64,000 nucleotides of DNA from Promethearchaeia archaeon (GCA_029856125.1 JAHQWJ010000014.1:62001-126000); one strand, 5' to 3'. Positions 15,879-25,456 are shown, numbered from the stretch's first letter. Notes: a model not told the origin generated them from the letters alone. Translations and numbers: made by a program.

Positions 15879-15908
15879 TTTCTTTCTATTTTTTTTTATT
15901 ATTTTTAA
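15879..15908 (+). terminator. T-rich tract downstream of the beta-helix gene
   Basis: Long T runs begin about 10 bases after the stop codon, consistent with archaeal oligo-T termination. There is no stable hairpin. Confidence 0.4.
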
Positions 15909-15949
15909 ATAATTGATGCTCTTTTTTAGTGTCTGTCATAGGTTTAAAT

Positions 15950-15964
15950 CGCAAAAATTAAAAA
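15950..15964 (+). repeat. 15-base element CGCAAAAATTAAAAA, copy 2
   Basis: Exact second copy of the element at 14472-14486, here 112 bases upstream of the start at 16076. Confidence 0.45.
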
Positions 15965-16028
15965 GATTGATGGCGATTTATTATGTGTAATTTATTTCTT
16001 CGAGTGAAGAAGTATAAATTAGGTATAA

Positions 16029-16040
16029 TATATATATAGA
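16029..16040 (+). promoter_or_regulatory. TATA-like element upstream of 16076
   Basis: An alternating TATATATATA stretch lies about 40 bases before the ATG at 16076 and is followed by AGGAG at 16061-16065. The positions fit an archaeal TATA box, a short leader and a ribosome binding site. Confidence 0.45.
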
Positions 16041-16075
16041 TCATCTTAATGAGATATATTAGGAGTAGAGCTTAA

Positions 16076-16858
16076 ATGATATCGTTTGAAGCAGAGAGAA
16101 ATCCGCCGTGGTTTTTTCAATATATTGAGAATTATTCGCATTTATTGTTGGATTTGAGATTTAAGACAGAGGACATCCCAGTGGAGATGTTAAACTTCTC
16201 GTTCGATTTAGAGATCCAAGGGTTTGAGGGTTTGATTTTTTACATTTACAAACCATCGTTTAATAGAATTGACTTCGACATTCTTGACCATAGAAACGAA
16301 ATGATTCACACCATAAAAGATCTATATATCAATGTGAAAGATTATTCTTCTTCTGACTCGTTAGATTTTATAATCATTCCATTTGGACGTTTTAAAGAAG
16401 ACCATAAATTTATTCCCGTGATTCGTAGTGGAAATGTCGTATCAAACTTTCAAACATTTACCTGGACTCCTTCGCTACTATTTAAAAATATTAAATCTGT
16501 TATTAAAATCTCTAATAAATACGAGGAAATAATCCCAAGAGAGTATTTTGATAGGTATTATTACCAATTTGATAGTTCCTTTAAAGGAAACAAAACGGAA
16601 TTTTTATTCAGCCTTATTAATCTTCTCGTTCACCTCGAGGAAATCCCTGATGTAGAACCCTTGGTTACTAAAATTAAAATGGTAATATCGAAAACAAACG
16701 AGCTATTGTTTGAATTAATCGAAAGATCGATTCCCTTAGAGATGATAAATCTCCTTAAGGAGATTGAAAGATTGAAATTTAACCTCGATAACTTATCAAA
16801 AGAAGAAATCTTTAACTGGTTGGATGATTTATTAACCTCGTACAGTGAGAAGATCTAG
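16076..16858 (+). CDS. Uncharacterised soluble protein, 260 residues
   Basis: I do not recognise this protein. It is rich in F, Y, I and acidic residues, has no signal peptide or membrane segment, and no cysteine cluster or nucleotide-binding motif. The first 130 residues look beta-rich; the last 90 look helical (a run with ELIERSIPLEMINLLKEIE then LSKEEIFNWLDDLL). AGGAG ends 10 bases before the ATG. It is monocistronic, convergent with a membrane-protein gene. Confidence 0.7.
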   Translation: MISFEAERNPPWFFQYIENYSHLLLDLRFKTEDIPVEMLNFSFDLEIQGFEGLIFYIYKPSFNRIDFDILDHRNEMIHTIKDLYINVKDYSSSDSLDFIIIPFGRFKEDHKFIPVIRSGNVVSNFQTFTWTPSLLFKNIKSVIKISNKYEEIIPREYFDRYYYQFDSSFKGNKTEFLFSLINLLVHLEEIPDVEPLVTKIKMVISKTNELLFELIERSIPLEMINLLKEIERLKFNLDNLSKEEIFNWLDDLLTSYSEKI

Positions 16859-16925
16859 CTGGTTTTAAAACTCAGGGGCAAATTTTACTAATTAGATTAA
16901 AAGAAAAAAAGATAATTTATTGCAT

Positions 16926-17471
16926 CTATTTTTTAAATCGTTTAATTAAGGTAAGGACTAAAACAACTAAGAAGAAGATTGCCCCTACCAATAGAAAACC
17001 AAATTTTATAAATGCTGTTATCGAAGCGGTCAAGGGTACGAAAGATGCAAAGTTAGGAGTATCGTTAAGCATGATAAGGAGGTTGATATTTTCTACTAAG
17101 TCGAAAATTCCTGCGACCAAAGGCGTAAGGCTCATGTAAAGACCAATATCTACTATTTTACCACTTAATTTACGAGTAAACAGTAAAATTAACGCAAAGA
17201 GAGGCACAGAGTATCCTATGATATAGAGAAAGTCCCAGTACACTCCGTTAGCTTGTAAAATAATTCCGCTGCTGTCCCAATCTGCAAAAATAACTAAAAT
17301 TTGATCTTTATTCCAGGCGAATTCGAAATCAAGTATTCCATAGACAAAACCTGAATTTGCTAAGGGTTCAAAAACGAGCATATTAATAACTAGAAGAATA
17401 ATGATGCCGATTGCCGCTATTATTAATAAAATTAAATCGCTTGGAGTTTTTTTTAATTTTTCTAATATCAT
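16926..17471 (-). CDS. Multi-pass membrane protein, about four segments, unknown function
   Basis: A 181-residue protein with hydrophobic segments near residues 14-34, 82-102, 108-130 and 150-174, and an extracytoplasmic loop with W and D residues between the first two. The C-terminus is basic (LIKRFKK). No family motif is recognised. It lies alone, divergent from hypC. Confidence 0.7.
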   Translation of the reverse strand: MILEKLKKTPSDLILLIIAAIGIIILLVINMLVFEPLANSGFVYGILDFEFAWNKDQILVIFADWDSSGIILQANGVYWDFLYIIGYSVPLFALILLFTRKLSGKIVDIGLYMSLTPLVAGIFDLVENINLLIMLNDTPNFASFVPLTASITAFIKFGFLLVGAIFFLVVLVLTLIKRFKK

Positions 17472-17653
17472 TCTAATTTCTCATGTTGTTGTAATATTAA
17501 ATTTAACTGTTTAATGTATTATTTACTGTAAGCAATATAAAGAATTCGCGAATGATTTAATGATTTAAAGAGGAACTAATCGAGTTATAATCATTAAATT
17601 TTATTAGACTCTAATATTACATAATGTAGTTAAATCGCTCCGTTAAATTACTC

Positions 17654-17896
17654 ATGTGTCTCGCAATTCCAGGTAAAATTGTAAGTATTGATGGGAATAG
17701 TGCTATAGTCGATTTCGATGGAATAAAACAAGAAGTCATTATAGCATTGGTATTAAACCCAGAAGTAGGTAAGTACGTTATTATTCACGCTGGTTACGCA
17801 ATTGAACAAATGGACGAGAAAGACGCTATGGAGGCAATTGAAATGTGGAAAGAAATCTCTGAGGATCAGAGCCTCGATTTATCCGACATGTTATGA
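17654..17896 (+). CDS. hypC: Hydrogenase maturation chaperone HypC
   Basis: An 80-residue protein starting MCLAIPGKI, the HypC/HupF signature. Cys2 is the residue that carries the Fe(CN)2CO unit and contacts the large-subunit precursor. The second half (VIIHAGYAIEQMD) is also typical. It would serve the NiFe hydrogenase at 3413-6233. The other hyp genes are not in the window. It has no obvious Shine-Dalgarno sequence. Confidence 0.95.
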   Translation: MCLAIPGKIVSIDGNSAIVDFDGIKQEVIIALVLNPEVGKYVIIHAGYAIEQMDEKDAMEAIEMWKEISEDQSLDLSDML

Positions 17897-17919
17897 TAAC
17901 AGAAACTTGTCTAAAAGAA

Positions 17920-18105
17920 CTACTTCTTCTTCTTATCTATGGTTGATAGTACTAAGTATTTTGCGTTTGAAATTATAGCAACACCAATGAAAAGTAAGAT
18001 TATCACATCAAGAAGTATATTCGCATTCCCAAACATCTCAACGACAAACGCAGTTATCAAACAGAACATTCCTAAGACAAGTAGATTCTCTTTTTTTTTA
18101 ACCAT
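17920..18105 (-). CDS. Small two-helix membrane protein
   Basis: A 61-residue protein with two hydrophobic helices (about residues 8-24 and 30-52) and lysine-rich ends. A strong ribosome-binding site (AGGAGGG) lies about 11 bases upstream of its ATG on the minus strand, which is why this strand is preferred over the overlapping plus-strand frame. Function unknown. Confidence 0.6.
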   Translation of the reverse strand: MVKKKENLLVLGMFCLITAFVVEMFGNANILLDVIILLFIGVAIISNAKYLVLSTIDKKKK

Positions 18106-18255
18106 CTTGATCTCATCCCTCCTTTTAGTAATTTTAATAATTTTTGGATTACTCCAATCAAGAGGGTCAAAATTACTTATTTATTGATTTCATATATAGA
18201 CTATATATGTTACAAAATTGGGAGAAACAAGGAACGCAAAGAACCTTATTTTCGT

Positions 18256-19059
18256 CTATAAATCAAATAGTTCTAGTTTGAGTTTCTTTAATTTATCGTA
18301 AAGCCTTCCGATTGATTGAATCGCTCCTGATTTATCATTATGATCTAAAGGTGAAGTACCCTTTAAATCTGCTTTTCCGATTTCATGATCAAAAGGAATA
18401 AAATGATATAGCGGGATTTCCCAGTTTTTAATTCTCTCGTTAATTGTAGCTAATTGAGAATCGTCAAACACTTTATTGGCAATAAGAAATATGTTGACAA
18501 CTCCTAACTTTTTGGAAAGGTCGATTATTTTATTACATAGGTCCAATGATTTTTGAGAGGGTTCGGTAACTACGAGCATAACATCGATTCCTTTAGCAGT
18601 TCCGCGACCTAAATGCTCCAGTCCCGCTTCGAAATCAACAACAATTACTTCATTTCTTTTTACAAGCAAATTAAATAGCAAGGTTCTGATGAGCGCGTTT
18701 TCTGGACATAAACATCCTGATGCTGGTTCTTCGATACCCCCTAAAACTAGAAGCTGTAAGTTGTCTGGACCAGTAACTTTAAATCTGTCTGGAATGTCCG
18801 CTACTTCAGGGTTAATGTTATAAACACCGGCGCCAGCTCCCTTCACAGACGTCCGTTCTTCAATCATAGCCGTCATTTCAGAAATTGGGACAATCTTCGA
18901 TTTTACTTCGTCTTCGATCCCTAGAGTGTAACTTAAATTCATTGCCGAGTCGTTGTCTATCGCTAAAACATCAAATCCATCTTTAGCAAAAAGTCGAGCA
19001 ATCGTTCCAGCGACTAATGTTTTCCCAACCCCGCCCTTTCCAGATATTGCGATTTTTAT
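18256..19059 (-). CDS. cooC: CooC-type nickel-insertion ATPase, apparent ATA start codon
   Basis: A MinD/SIMIBI-family ATPase. The first ATG in frame (18942) would remove the whole P-loop. The frame continues upstream for 39 more codons without a stop and encodes KIAISGKGGVGKT followed by a Walker-B-like region AIDNDSAMNL. Upstream there is no ATG, GTG or TTG before a TAG. The family-typical start (MKIAISGKGG) falls on ATA at 19059-19057, with AAGGGG just before it. C116 and C118 (SGCLCPENA) match the CxC metal site of CooC, which loads nickel into CO dehydrogenase. The 267-residue length is normal for CooC. It implies a CODH/ACS elsewhere in the genome. Confidence 0.88.
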   Translation of the reverse strand: MKIAISGKGGVGKTLVAGTIARLFAKDGFDVLAIDNDSAMNLSYTLGIEDEVKSKIVPISEMTAMIEERTSVKGAGAGVYNINPEVADIPDRFKVTGPDNLQLLVLGGIEEPASGCLCPENALIRTLLFNLLVKRNEVIVVDFEAGLEHLGRGTAKGIDVMLVVTEPSQKSLDLCNKIIDLSKKLGVVNIFLIANKVFDDSQLATINERIKNWEIPLYHFIPFDHEIGKADLKGTSPLDHNDKSGAIQSIGRLYDKLKKLKLELFDL

Positions 19060-19228
19060 TATTTTTCCCCTTCTAATAATTGTGAACTTATTGTACTAAT
19101 TTGGTTATACTTATAAAAGCTTGAGATTTAATTCTGTAAATGTCTAATAAGAATAGTTTAACATTAATAAGAAATTTTACAAATAATTAATATATTATTA
19201 GCACGGAAGGTTAAAGGCGTTATTATGG

Positions 19229-19489
19229 CTAACAAGTTTTACCCATCGATTGCATTCTTTTTGAGATTCTCATCATCTCATTGAAAATTTTAGAGTTTTC
19301 TTTCGAATCTTTACATATAATTAATTTATCATTCAGATTCTTAATTTTCATGGTTAATTCTGTGAATTCTTTGGGAGGATTGATCTGATAATGGTAAATT
19401 AAAGTTCCATTATCGTTGCACTCGATGAATACCCATTGTTGGTCTTTTTGAGACCAGTTCCATCTATTCTGACTTAACTTTCGTGTCAT
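19229..19489 (-). CDS. Small hypothetical protein, 86 residues
   Basis: Not recognised. The first half is W- and N-rich (NRWNWSQKDQQWVFIEC) with a short beta-like pattern; the second half is helical and charged. It contains no signal, membrane segment or metal motif. It is isolated between cooC and the coiled-coil gene, both on the same strand. Confidence 0.5.
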   Translation of the reverse strand: MTRKLSQNRWNWSQKDQQWVFIECNDNGTLIYHYQINPPKEFTELTMKIKNLNDKLIICKDSKENSKIFNEMMRISKRMQSMGKTC

Positions 19490-19626
19490 ATCGAATAAAC
19501 TTTCATGAATTAATTAATGCTGAGAAATGAAAATGCAAAGCTTAAACCTGTGTATTATTTATTGTTTTATTCGAACTGCTATTTATTTTTTTTAGAAATA
19601 ACATATTAACGAGGAAATATGACATT

Positions 19627-21096
19627 TTAAGATTGCTTTATTTCCGAAAGCATGCTAATTGCAGCTTCTCGAACATCGATATCCTTATCCTCTAGCAACT
19701 TCTTTAATAATGGGATTGTGTCAGCTTCGTTAAAGTTCCGAAATGCTTTAATAAGATACAGTTTTACGATCCAGTCATCGTCATTAATTATATCTTTTAA
19801 TACTTCGAAGACGCGATTGCCTTTAATAACGCTTAATACTTTTATAGCGTATGTTCTGAAATCCCTTATTTCACTATTTAAATCGTCGATTAATTGGTTA
19901 ACAACTGTAGTTTTATCATCTTCGCTTAAAAGTCTATACATTTTAAAGAAAAGATTGGGAGGTAAGTCCTCATAAACAATTCTTTTAGAAGAGCTTTCGA
20001 ACTCTATGTTCTCACCCTTTTGATCTTCTTGTACTTTTAATTCGACGATTAAATCACTTAGTTGTTTGTTAGCATTCTCAATCTTCTGTAATGTAAGAGT
20101 TACTTTGTTTAATTCTTCGTCCCTTTCTAAAATTTTATCCTGCAAATCACTGATTTTTTGATCTTCAAAAGTAGCTTTTTCTCCTAATTCTTTTTCCATT
20201 TCGATATTTCTTTGTTTTAAATTCTCTATCGTAGAACTATTAGTTTTAACGAGGCTTTTCAAATAGTTATTCTCATCTTCTACTTCAAATAAGATTTTAT
20301 CTAAATTTTCAACCTCATTGCTATCTCTATTGTCTTTAGGTAAATTTTCTTGAAGTTTTATTATTTCTTCTAATTTTTGTTGCATATAATTTACCTTTTC
20401 GTGATATTGATCGTTATCGTACGTTAATTGGTCTACCATTTTATTTGTTTCAATTAACTCGCGTGAGAATTGATTTTTTAAAGCTTTGGTCTCTTGATTT
20501 TGCTTCTTTTGAATTTCTATCTCTTGTTTCAATGTTTCAATTTGAACGCGATGGATACCATTTTCTTCAGTAAATTTGATTATTAGCTTTTTAGCGTCTA
20601 ATAAATCTGAGTTTTCCTCGTCTGGAGCTTCTTTATAATCATTTGAATCTAATTCTTTCTGGAGATTTGTCAATGCTTTATTTAGTTCTTCAACTTCTAT
20701 ACGAAAATTTTCGTTTTCTTCTGTTAATTGGACAATTTCTTTATTAGCATAGATTAATTCTTCGTTTTCCTCTTCAAATTTTTGAACTTTTTCTAATTCC
20801 ACAGTAATTTCTGCAATCGTGTGTTGAAGAATTTCGACATCTTTATCTTTTTTTATAATGTCTTGTCTTTGTTGCGTGACCAATTCTTTTAGCACAGAAA
20901 CATCTTTGGGTATATTATCGCTTTGAATATTAGAAAGCTTTGATTTTTGGTCTTCAATTATTCTTCTCTGTTCATCGATAGTAAAGTTTAACCGTTGGAC
21001 ATCTTCTTTAAGACCTCTAATCGTTATTTCTAAGTCAGATTGAGCTTTATTAGCCGAATCGACCGAATCAATAAAATCCTTTAGTTCTTTACTCAT
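19627..21096 (-). CDS. Long coiled-coil protein with C-terminal HEAT repeats
   Basis: A 489-residue protein. Residues 1 to about 355 are a nearly continuous coiled coil rich in E, K, Q, L and N with heptad patterns. Residues about 375-489 form three HEAT/PBS-like helical repeats, for example VFEVLKDIINDDDWIVKLYLIKAF and IPLLKKLLEDKDIDVREAAISML. There is no membrane segment. The architecture suggests a scaffold or tether that dimerises through the coil and binds partners through HEAT repeats (inference). Monocistronic. Confidence 0.82.
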   Translation of the reverse strand: MSKELKDFIDSVDSANKAQSDLEITIRGLKEDVQRLNFTIDEQRRIIEDQKSKLSNIQSDNIPKDVSVLKELVTQQRQDIIKKDKDVEILQHTIAEITVELEKVQKFEEENEELIYANKEIVQLTEENENFRIEVEELNKALTNLQKELDSNDYKEAPDEENSDLLDAKKLIIKFTEENGIHRVQIETLKQEIEIQKKQNQETKALKNQFSRELIETNKMVDQLTYDNDQYHEKVNYMQQKLEEIIKLQENLPKDNRDSNEVENLDKILFEVEDENNYLKSLVKTNSSTIENLKQRNIEMEKELGEKATFEDQKISDLQDKILERDEELNKVTLTLQKIENANKQLSDLIVELKVQEDQKGENIEFESSSKRIVYEDLPPNLFFKMYRLLSEDDKTTVVNQLIDDLNSEIRDFRTYAIKVLSVIKGNRVFEVLKDIINDDDWIVKLYLIKAFRNFNEADTIPLLKKLLEDKDIDVREAAISMLSEIKQS

Positions 21097-21265
21097 TTTA
21101 ACCGCAATTTATTGTTCTAATTTGAATTATTAATAAGGGCATTAGCTAATAAATTTACTGATCGTAAATTTTAAAACACATTCAAGATTTGTATTTTAAA
21201 TAATACTCTACTATTTAACAACGATAATTAAAATTATATAAGCGTTCAAAAAGGAGGTTTGTTAT

Positions 21266-21421
21266 ATGGGAGATGGAAATTTGTCTAATGTGTGTAAAGA
21301 CAAAGAAGAACAAGATGAGATTAACGATTACGATGATGACGATGATGACGATGACGATCTCTACGATGATGACGAAGATGTTGATGACTACAACGACGGA
21401 GAATGGGATGAAGAGGATTAG
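21266..21421 (+). CDS. Hyperacidic 51-residue protein
   Basis: ATG at 21266 with AAGGAGG at 21251-21257 opens a 51-codon frame ending in TAG. Over half of the residues are Asp or Glu, including nine consecutive Asp (positions 23-31), with only two Lys, no Arg, one Cys and one Trp. The near-perfect ribosome-binding site and use of both GAT and GAC codons argue for a real gene rather than a simple repeat. The function could be a metal or nucleic-acid-mimic role, but nothing in the sequence decides. Confidence 0.68.
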   Translation: MGDGNLSNVCKDKEEQDEINDYDDDDDDDDDLYDDDEDVDDYNDGEWDEED

Positions 21422-21473
21422 TAAAATAAAAAATAAATAAAAAAGCCTGTTAGTTTCAGCTTACTTCTTAAGT

Positions 21474-21950
21474 TTATACAATCTCAATTACTTTTATTTT
21501 ATCTCCTTGTTCAATCTTGTTAACTACGTCTTGATCTCCAGAACTTACTACTTCTCCAAAGATCGTGTGCTTGTTGTTTAAGTGAGGAGTAGGGATGTGA
21601 GTTATGAAAAATTGCGAACCATTCGTACGAGGTCCAGCATTTGCCATCGCTAAAATACCTGCTTTATTGAAAACTTTTCCCGATTGAAATTCGTCTGCGT
21701 AAGGATAAGACACGTCTTTTCCTTGGAAGGGGAAAGATTTTACACCTACTGCGCCCGGACCACCAGTACCGTTTCCAAGAGGATCGCCCCCTTGAATCAT
21801 AAAATTAGCGATTACTCGATGAAATTTTATTCCGTTATAGAAACCTTTATTTACTAAAAACAAGAAACTTGAAACAGTCATGGGAGCATCCTCGTCGAAT
21901 AAGGTAATATTAATATCTCCTTTAGTTGTTATCATTTTTACAATTGTCAT
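21474..21950 (-). CDS. Cyclophilin-type peptidyl-prolyl cis-trans isomerase
   Basis: A 158-residue single-domain cyclophilin with the family motifs [15 protein letters not shown] (R and F/Q catalytic residues, about 45-59), [18 protein letters not shown] (about 99-116) and [11 protein letters not shown] (about 123-133). It is cytoplasmic (no signal peptide) and acts in protein folding. Monocistronic. Confidence 0.96.
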   Translation of the reverse strand: MTIVKMITTKGDINITLFDEDAPMTVSSFLFLVNKGFYNGIKFHRVIANFMIQGGDPLGNGTGGPGAVGVKSFPFQGKDVSYPYADEFQSGKVFNKAGILAMANAGPRTNGSQFFITHIPTPHLNNKHTIFGEVVSSGDQDVVNKIEQGDKIKVIEIV

Positions 21951-22137
21951 AATACTTGTCTAATGTGGTATTGTAAAAAAGTATTTTTTTTTTATTTTAA
22001 AAAATTTACATTAATATATTTCAACTATTTACTCCAAAATCCAATTTCAAATCATCGCTACAAAATCTAAAAGCTTTTAATTTATTTCAAACAGTTACTC
22101 TAGAATACATTATAAGTTCAAAAACTCCCCAATTACT

Positions 22138-24303
22138 ATGGTAGAAAATAACGATATTTCTTATTTCTTTGATCCTAAAAGCATTGCAATCATAGGTGCG
22201 AGCTCAAAACCTGGAAAAGTAGGATATAATGTATTAAGAAATATCGTTGAATCAAAGTATCAGGGCAAATTATTTCCTATCAATCCGAAAGCAGAAGAAA
22301 TCCTTGGATACAAGTCATATAAAAGCGTCCTTGATGTTCCAGAAAAAATTGAGATAGCCATATTTGTAGTTCCCAGTGAGATCGTTAATCCTATAGCAGA
22401 AGAGTGTGGAAAGAAAAGGATAAAGGGGTTAATTATTATTACTGCAGGGTTCAAAGAAATCGGTGGACTGGGAATTACTCGAGAACAAGAATTAGTGCAA
22501 ATTGCTAAGAAATATGATATGAGAGTCATTGGGCCCAATTGTTTAGGTTTGATAGGTTTAAACTATAATGGCTCTTTTGCTGCTAATACTCCTAAAAATG
22601 GGGGAATAGCCATGATTTCTCAGTCGGGTGCCATGTTAACGGGAATGATGGATTTTTCTATGGATCAAGCATTCGGATTTTCATGTAATATAAGCTTGGG
22701 TAATAAAGCGGATATGGACGAAGTTGATTTTATTGAATACCTTGCTAACGATCCAAATACAAAAGTAATTCTGTGCTATTTAGAAAGCATTGAGGACGGA
22801 GAAAAATTTCTTCGAGTTGTTCCTGAAGCTGCATATAAAAAACCGATAATTATTTTAAAATCAGGAGTTAGTGCAGCAGGTGCTCGAGCTGCTTCAAGCC
22901 ATACTGGAGCTTTGGCAGGATTAGACATCGCTTACGATTTAGCTTTCAAAAAGTGTGGAATATTAAGAGCAATCTCAATTGCAGATCTTTTTGATTATGG
23001 AGAAATCTTTTTATATCAACCTATACCAAAAAAAAATTCCTTTGCTATTGTCACTAACGCTGGGGGCCCAGGAATTGTAGCAGTTGATTCATTTGAGAGA
23101 GAAGGATTAAAATTTGCTCAGTTTTCCGAACCAGTTTTACATTTGTTAAGAGAGAATTTACCCGCTGAGGCTGCAATATTTAATCCAATAGATATAATTG
23201 GTGATGCATCACCTAAACGTTATGAATTTACTATTAAAACAATTTTTGGATTAAACGAAAGAGCCCAAGGCTATATCGAAGAAGATGATATTACGACCTA
23301 TGGTGCTCTAATTATTATGAGCCCCCAAGCTCAAACTAAACCAGCTGATGTTGCTAAACTAATTTATGAAATAGTTTCGAAATCTTTATCTGATAAACCG
23401 ATTGTGTGTGCACTCATAGGTGGAGTCTCTATGGCGGAAGCTACCAAATATTTAAAACAGCACCATATACCCTGTTATCGATTTCCCGAAAGTGGGGCTA
23501 AATCGCTTAAAGCTATGGTAACATATAATGACTTTCTAAATAGGCAAAGTGTAAAAGATTTAGATGTAGCAAAATTTAAAGTAGATAAAGAAAAGGTAGC
23601 AGAAATATTCAAAAAAGTCAGAGCTGATGAGAGAACAGTTTTGTTAAGCCATGAAACGAGTGAAATTTTCGATATTTATGGAATTATCTCACCGAAATCA
23701 AAATTAGCAGCAACACCAGCAGAAGCGCGAAAATTGCAAAATGAAATAGGAAAATCTGTTTTAAAAATAGTTAGCCCAAATATTATACATAAAACTGATG
23801 TAGGGGGAATAATCTTAAATATTGAAACCGAACAAGAAGCTTTCGAAGCGTATGTACAAATCATTGAAAATGCTAAGAAATATGGACCCCAAAACGCGCG
23901 TATTTATGGAGTAGAGGTCCAAGAAATGATAGATTTTAAAGAAGAACTAAAAGTGAATGAAATTATTATCGGAATGTCTAGAGATCCACAATTTGGACCT
24001 CTATTGATGTTTGGGACAGGAGGAATCTATGCTAATTTCATGAAAGACGTATCTTTTGCGTTGTCATATAAGTTCACTAAGGAAAGTGCTAAGGATTTAA
24101 TCGAAAACACTAAAATCTATAATTTACTACAAGGAGTTAGGGGAGAACCCGCTTCTGATATTAATGCGATAATAGAAGTTTTGTTAAGACTATCCCAACT
24201 TGTAAACGAATTTCCAGAGATTGTGGAACTAGATATCAATCCCCTGCTTTCATTTGTTAAAGGGTATAGTGCAGTTGACATTAAAATTACGATTTCACGT
24301 TAA
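22138..24303 (+). CDS. acd: ADP-forming acyl-CoA (acetate-CoA) synthetase, fused alpha and beta subunits
   Basis: A 721-residue protein. The order is a CoA-binding Rossmann domain (KSIAIIGASSKPGKVGYNVL, about 13-32), succinyl-CoA-ligase-like domains with the phosphorylated catalytic histidine in SSHTGALAG (about residue 257), and a C-terminal ATP-grasp domain (about 490-721, with KTDVGGI and GPLLMFGTGG). This NDP-forming enzyme makes ATP and acetate (or another acid) from acyl-CoA, the usual energy-conserving step of fermentative archaea. The next gene, a DRTGG protein, follows after 42 bases. Confidence 0.95.
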   Translation: MVENNDISYFFDPKSIAIIGASSKPGKVGYNVLRNIVESKYQGKLFPINPKAEEILGYKSYKSVLDVPEKIEIAIFVVPSEIVNPIAEECGKKRIKGLIIITAGFKEIGGLGITREQELVQIAKKYDMRVIGPNCLGLIGLNYNGSFAANTPKNGGIAMISQSGAMLTGMMDFSMDQAFGFSCNISLGNKADMDEVDFIEYLANDPNTKVILCYLESIEDGEKFLRVVPEAAYKKPIIILKSGVSAAGARAASSHTGALAGLDIAYDLAFKKCGILRAISIADLFDYGEIFLYQPIPKKNSFAIVTNAGGPGIVAVDSFEREGLKFAQFSEPVLHLLRENLPAEAAIFNPIDIIGDASPKRYEFTIKTIFGLNERAQGYIEEDDITTYGALIIMSPQAQTKPADVAKLIYEIVSKSLSDKPIVCALIGGVSMAEATKYLKQHHIPCYRFPESGAKSLKAMVTYNDFLNRQSVKDLDVAKFKVDKEKVAEIFKKVRADERTVLLSHETSEIFDIYGIISPKSKLAATPAEARKLQNEIGKSVLKIVSPNIIHKTDVGGIILNIETEQEAFEAYVQIIENAKKYGPQNARIYGVEVQEMIDFKEELKVNEIIIGMSRDPQFGPLLMFGTGGIYANFMKDVSFALSYKFTKESAKDLIENTKIYNLLQGVRGEPASDINAIIEVLLRLSQLVNEFPEIVELDINPLLSFVKGYSAVDIKITISR

Positions 24304-24345
24304 ATTACATTATAATAATACTAATAAAAAAAAAATTAAAAAGAA

Positions 24346-25419
24346 GTGAAGAAAGTGGTAAAAGCATTTTATTTGTGCTCTTTAACAGAAAGAGCGGGAA
24401 AGAGCTTTCTTTCCATTGGTTTTATTCAAAAATTACAAAAAGAAGGGAAAAGATTTGCGTACTTTAAACCGATTGGGTGCCCACGAGGGGCTTATAGTTC
24501 TAAGGCAGACAAAGATATTGAATTCATTTTACAAAATGTCTATAAAGATCGAAGCCCTTACGATTTAGTTTGTCCCGTTTCTATTCCTGATTCATATTAC
24601 ATTGACTTAATTGATTCAAGTAAAAAAACAGAGTATTTAGAAAAGATAAAGTCGGCGTACGACAAAATCGTTAAGGATGTTGATTACGTAATTATAGAAG
24701 GAGCGCCTTCAATTCGTAAATTTGTGAGAGTGGGAATCGATGACGTTAGCATCGCAAAAGCTTTAGGTATCACTGACTTAATCTATGTCTCTCCCGAATC
24801 CTCAGATGATTGCATTGATAATATATTTTTTACGAAAAATTACTTTGAATTCAGGAACGTTAGGATATCTGGAGTTATTTTTAATAAAATAGACCTAGAA
24901 TACATAGCAAGAATCAAAGAGCTTCAAAAAGACCATATTATTCAGTATAACTTACCGGTATTAGGTATAATAGAAAGGAGCATTGCATTATTTTCTCCCC
25001 GTGTGAACGAAGTGATGGAGGCAATAGGAGGAGAATTCATCAACGAAATAGCGTCAACAGGCTTAAATAATACTGTCGAGACTTTTATCATCGGAGCTAT
25101 GAATGCCCAAGCTGCTCTTAAATATTTAAGACAAGTTAAAAAAGCGGCTGTAATCACAGGCGGAGATCGCGCAGATCTTGCGTTAGCAGCGTTAAACGAG
25201 GATGTATCGATGCTTATTTTAACTGGTTTTATACAACCCGATGCGAAAGTGATTGCTGTAGCAAATGATAAAAATATTCCTATAATTCTAAGCCCTTCTG
25301 ACACTTATACAACGATGAGAAATCTTGAGAAATTAAAGCCAGGAATTCAGGAAGATGAAATTCAAATAGTTTTAGATTTAATGGAAAGCGAAATCGACTG
25401 GGATTTTTTACTAAAATAA
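24346..25419 (+). CDS. BioD-like P-loop plus DRTGG domain protein
   Basis: A 357-residue protein beginning at GTG. An N-terminal dethiobiotin-synthetase-like (AAA_26) domain with the degenerate P-loop LTERAGKSFL (about 10-19) and YFKPIG is followed by a DRTGG domain (about 215-325, including VITGGDRADLALAAL). The same arrangement forms the N-terminal regulatory half of long phosphotransacetylases, but the catalytic Pta domain is absent. The gene directly follows the ADP-forming acyl-CoA synthetase, a common archaeal pairing, so a role in sensing or controlling acetyl-CoA metabolism is likely (inference). A second GTG nine bases later is an alternative start. Confidence 0.85.
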   Translation: MKKVVKAFYLCSLTERAGKSFLSIGFIQKLQKEGKRFAYFKPIGCPRGAYSSKADKDIEFILQNVYKDRSPYDLVCPVSIPDSYYIDLIDSSKKTEYLEKIKSAYDKIVKDVDYVIIEGAPSIRKFVRVGIDDVSIAKALGITDLIYVSPESSDDCIDNIFFTKNYFEFRNVRISGVIFNKIDLEYIARIKELQKDHIIQYNLPVLGIIERSIALFSPRVNEVMEAIGGEFINEIASTGLNNTVETFIIGAMNAQAALKYLRQVKKAAVITGGDRADLALAALNEDVSMLILTGFIQPDAKVIAVANDKNIPIILSPSDTYTTMRNLEKLKPGIQEDEIQIVLDLMESEIDWDFLLK

Positions 25420-25456
25420 AAAAAAGAAAAAGATTTAAATATAGATTTAAGATCCG

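Noticed and set aside
17939..18187. Plus-strand 82-residue frame overlapping the small membrane protein gene
   Set aside because: It lacks a ribosome-binding site and runs antisense to a frame with AGGAGGG and two clean membrane helices.
18256..18942. CooC as a 5'-truncated pseudogene starting at ATG 18942
   Set aside because: The complete P-loop is encoded in the same frame upstream with no stop, and a ribosome-binding site precedes the ATA. Only the start codon is unusual.
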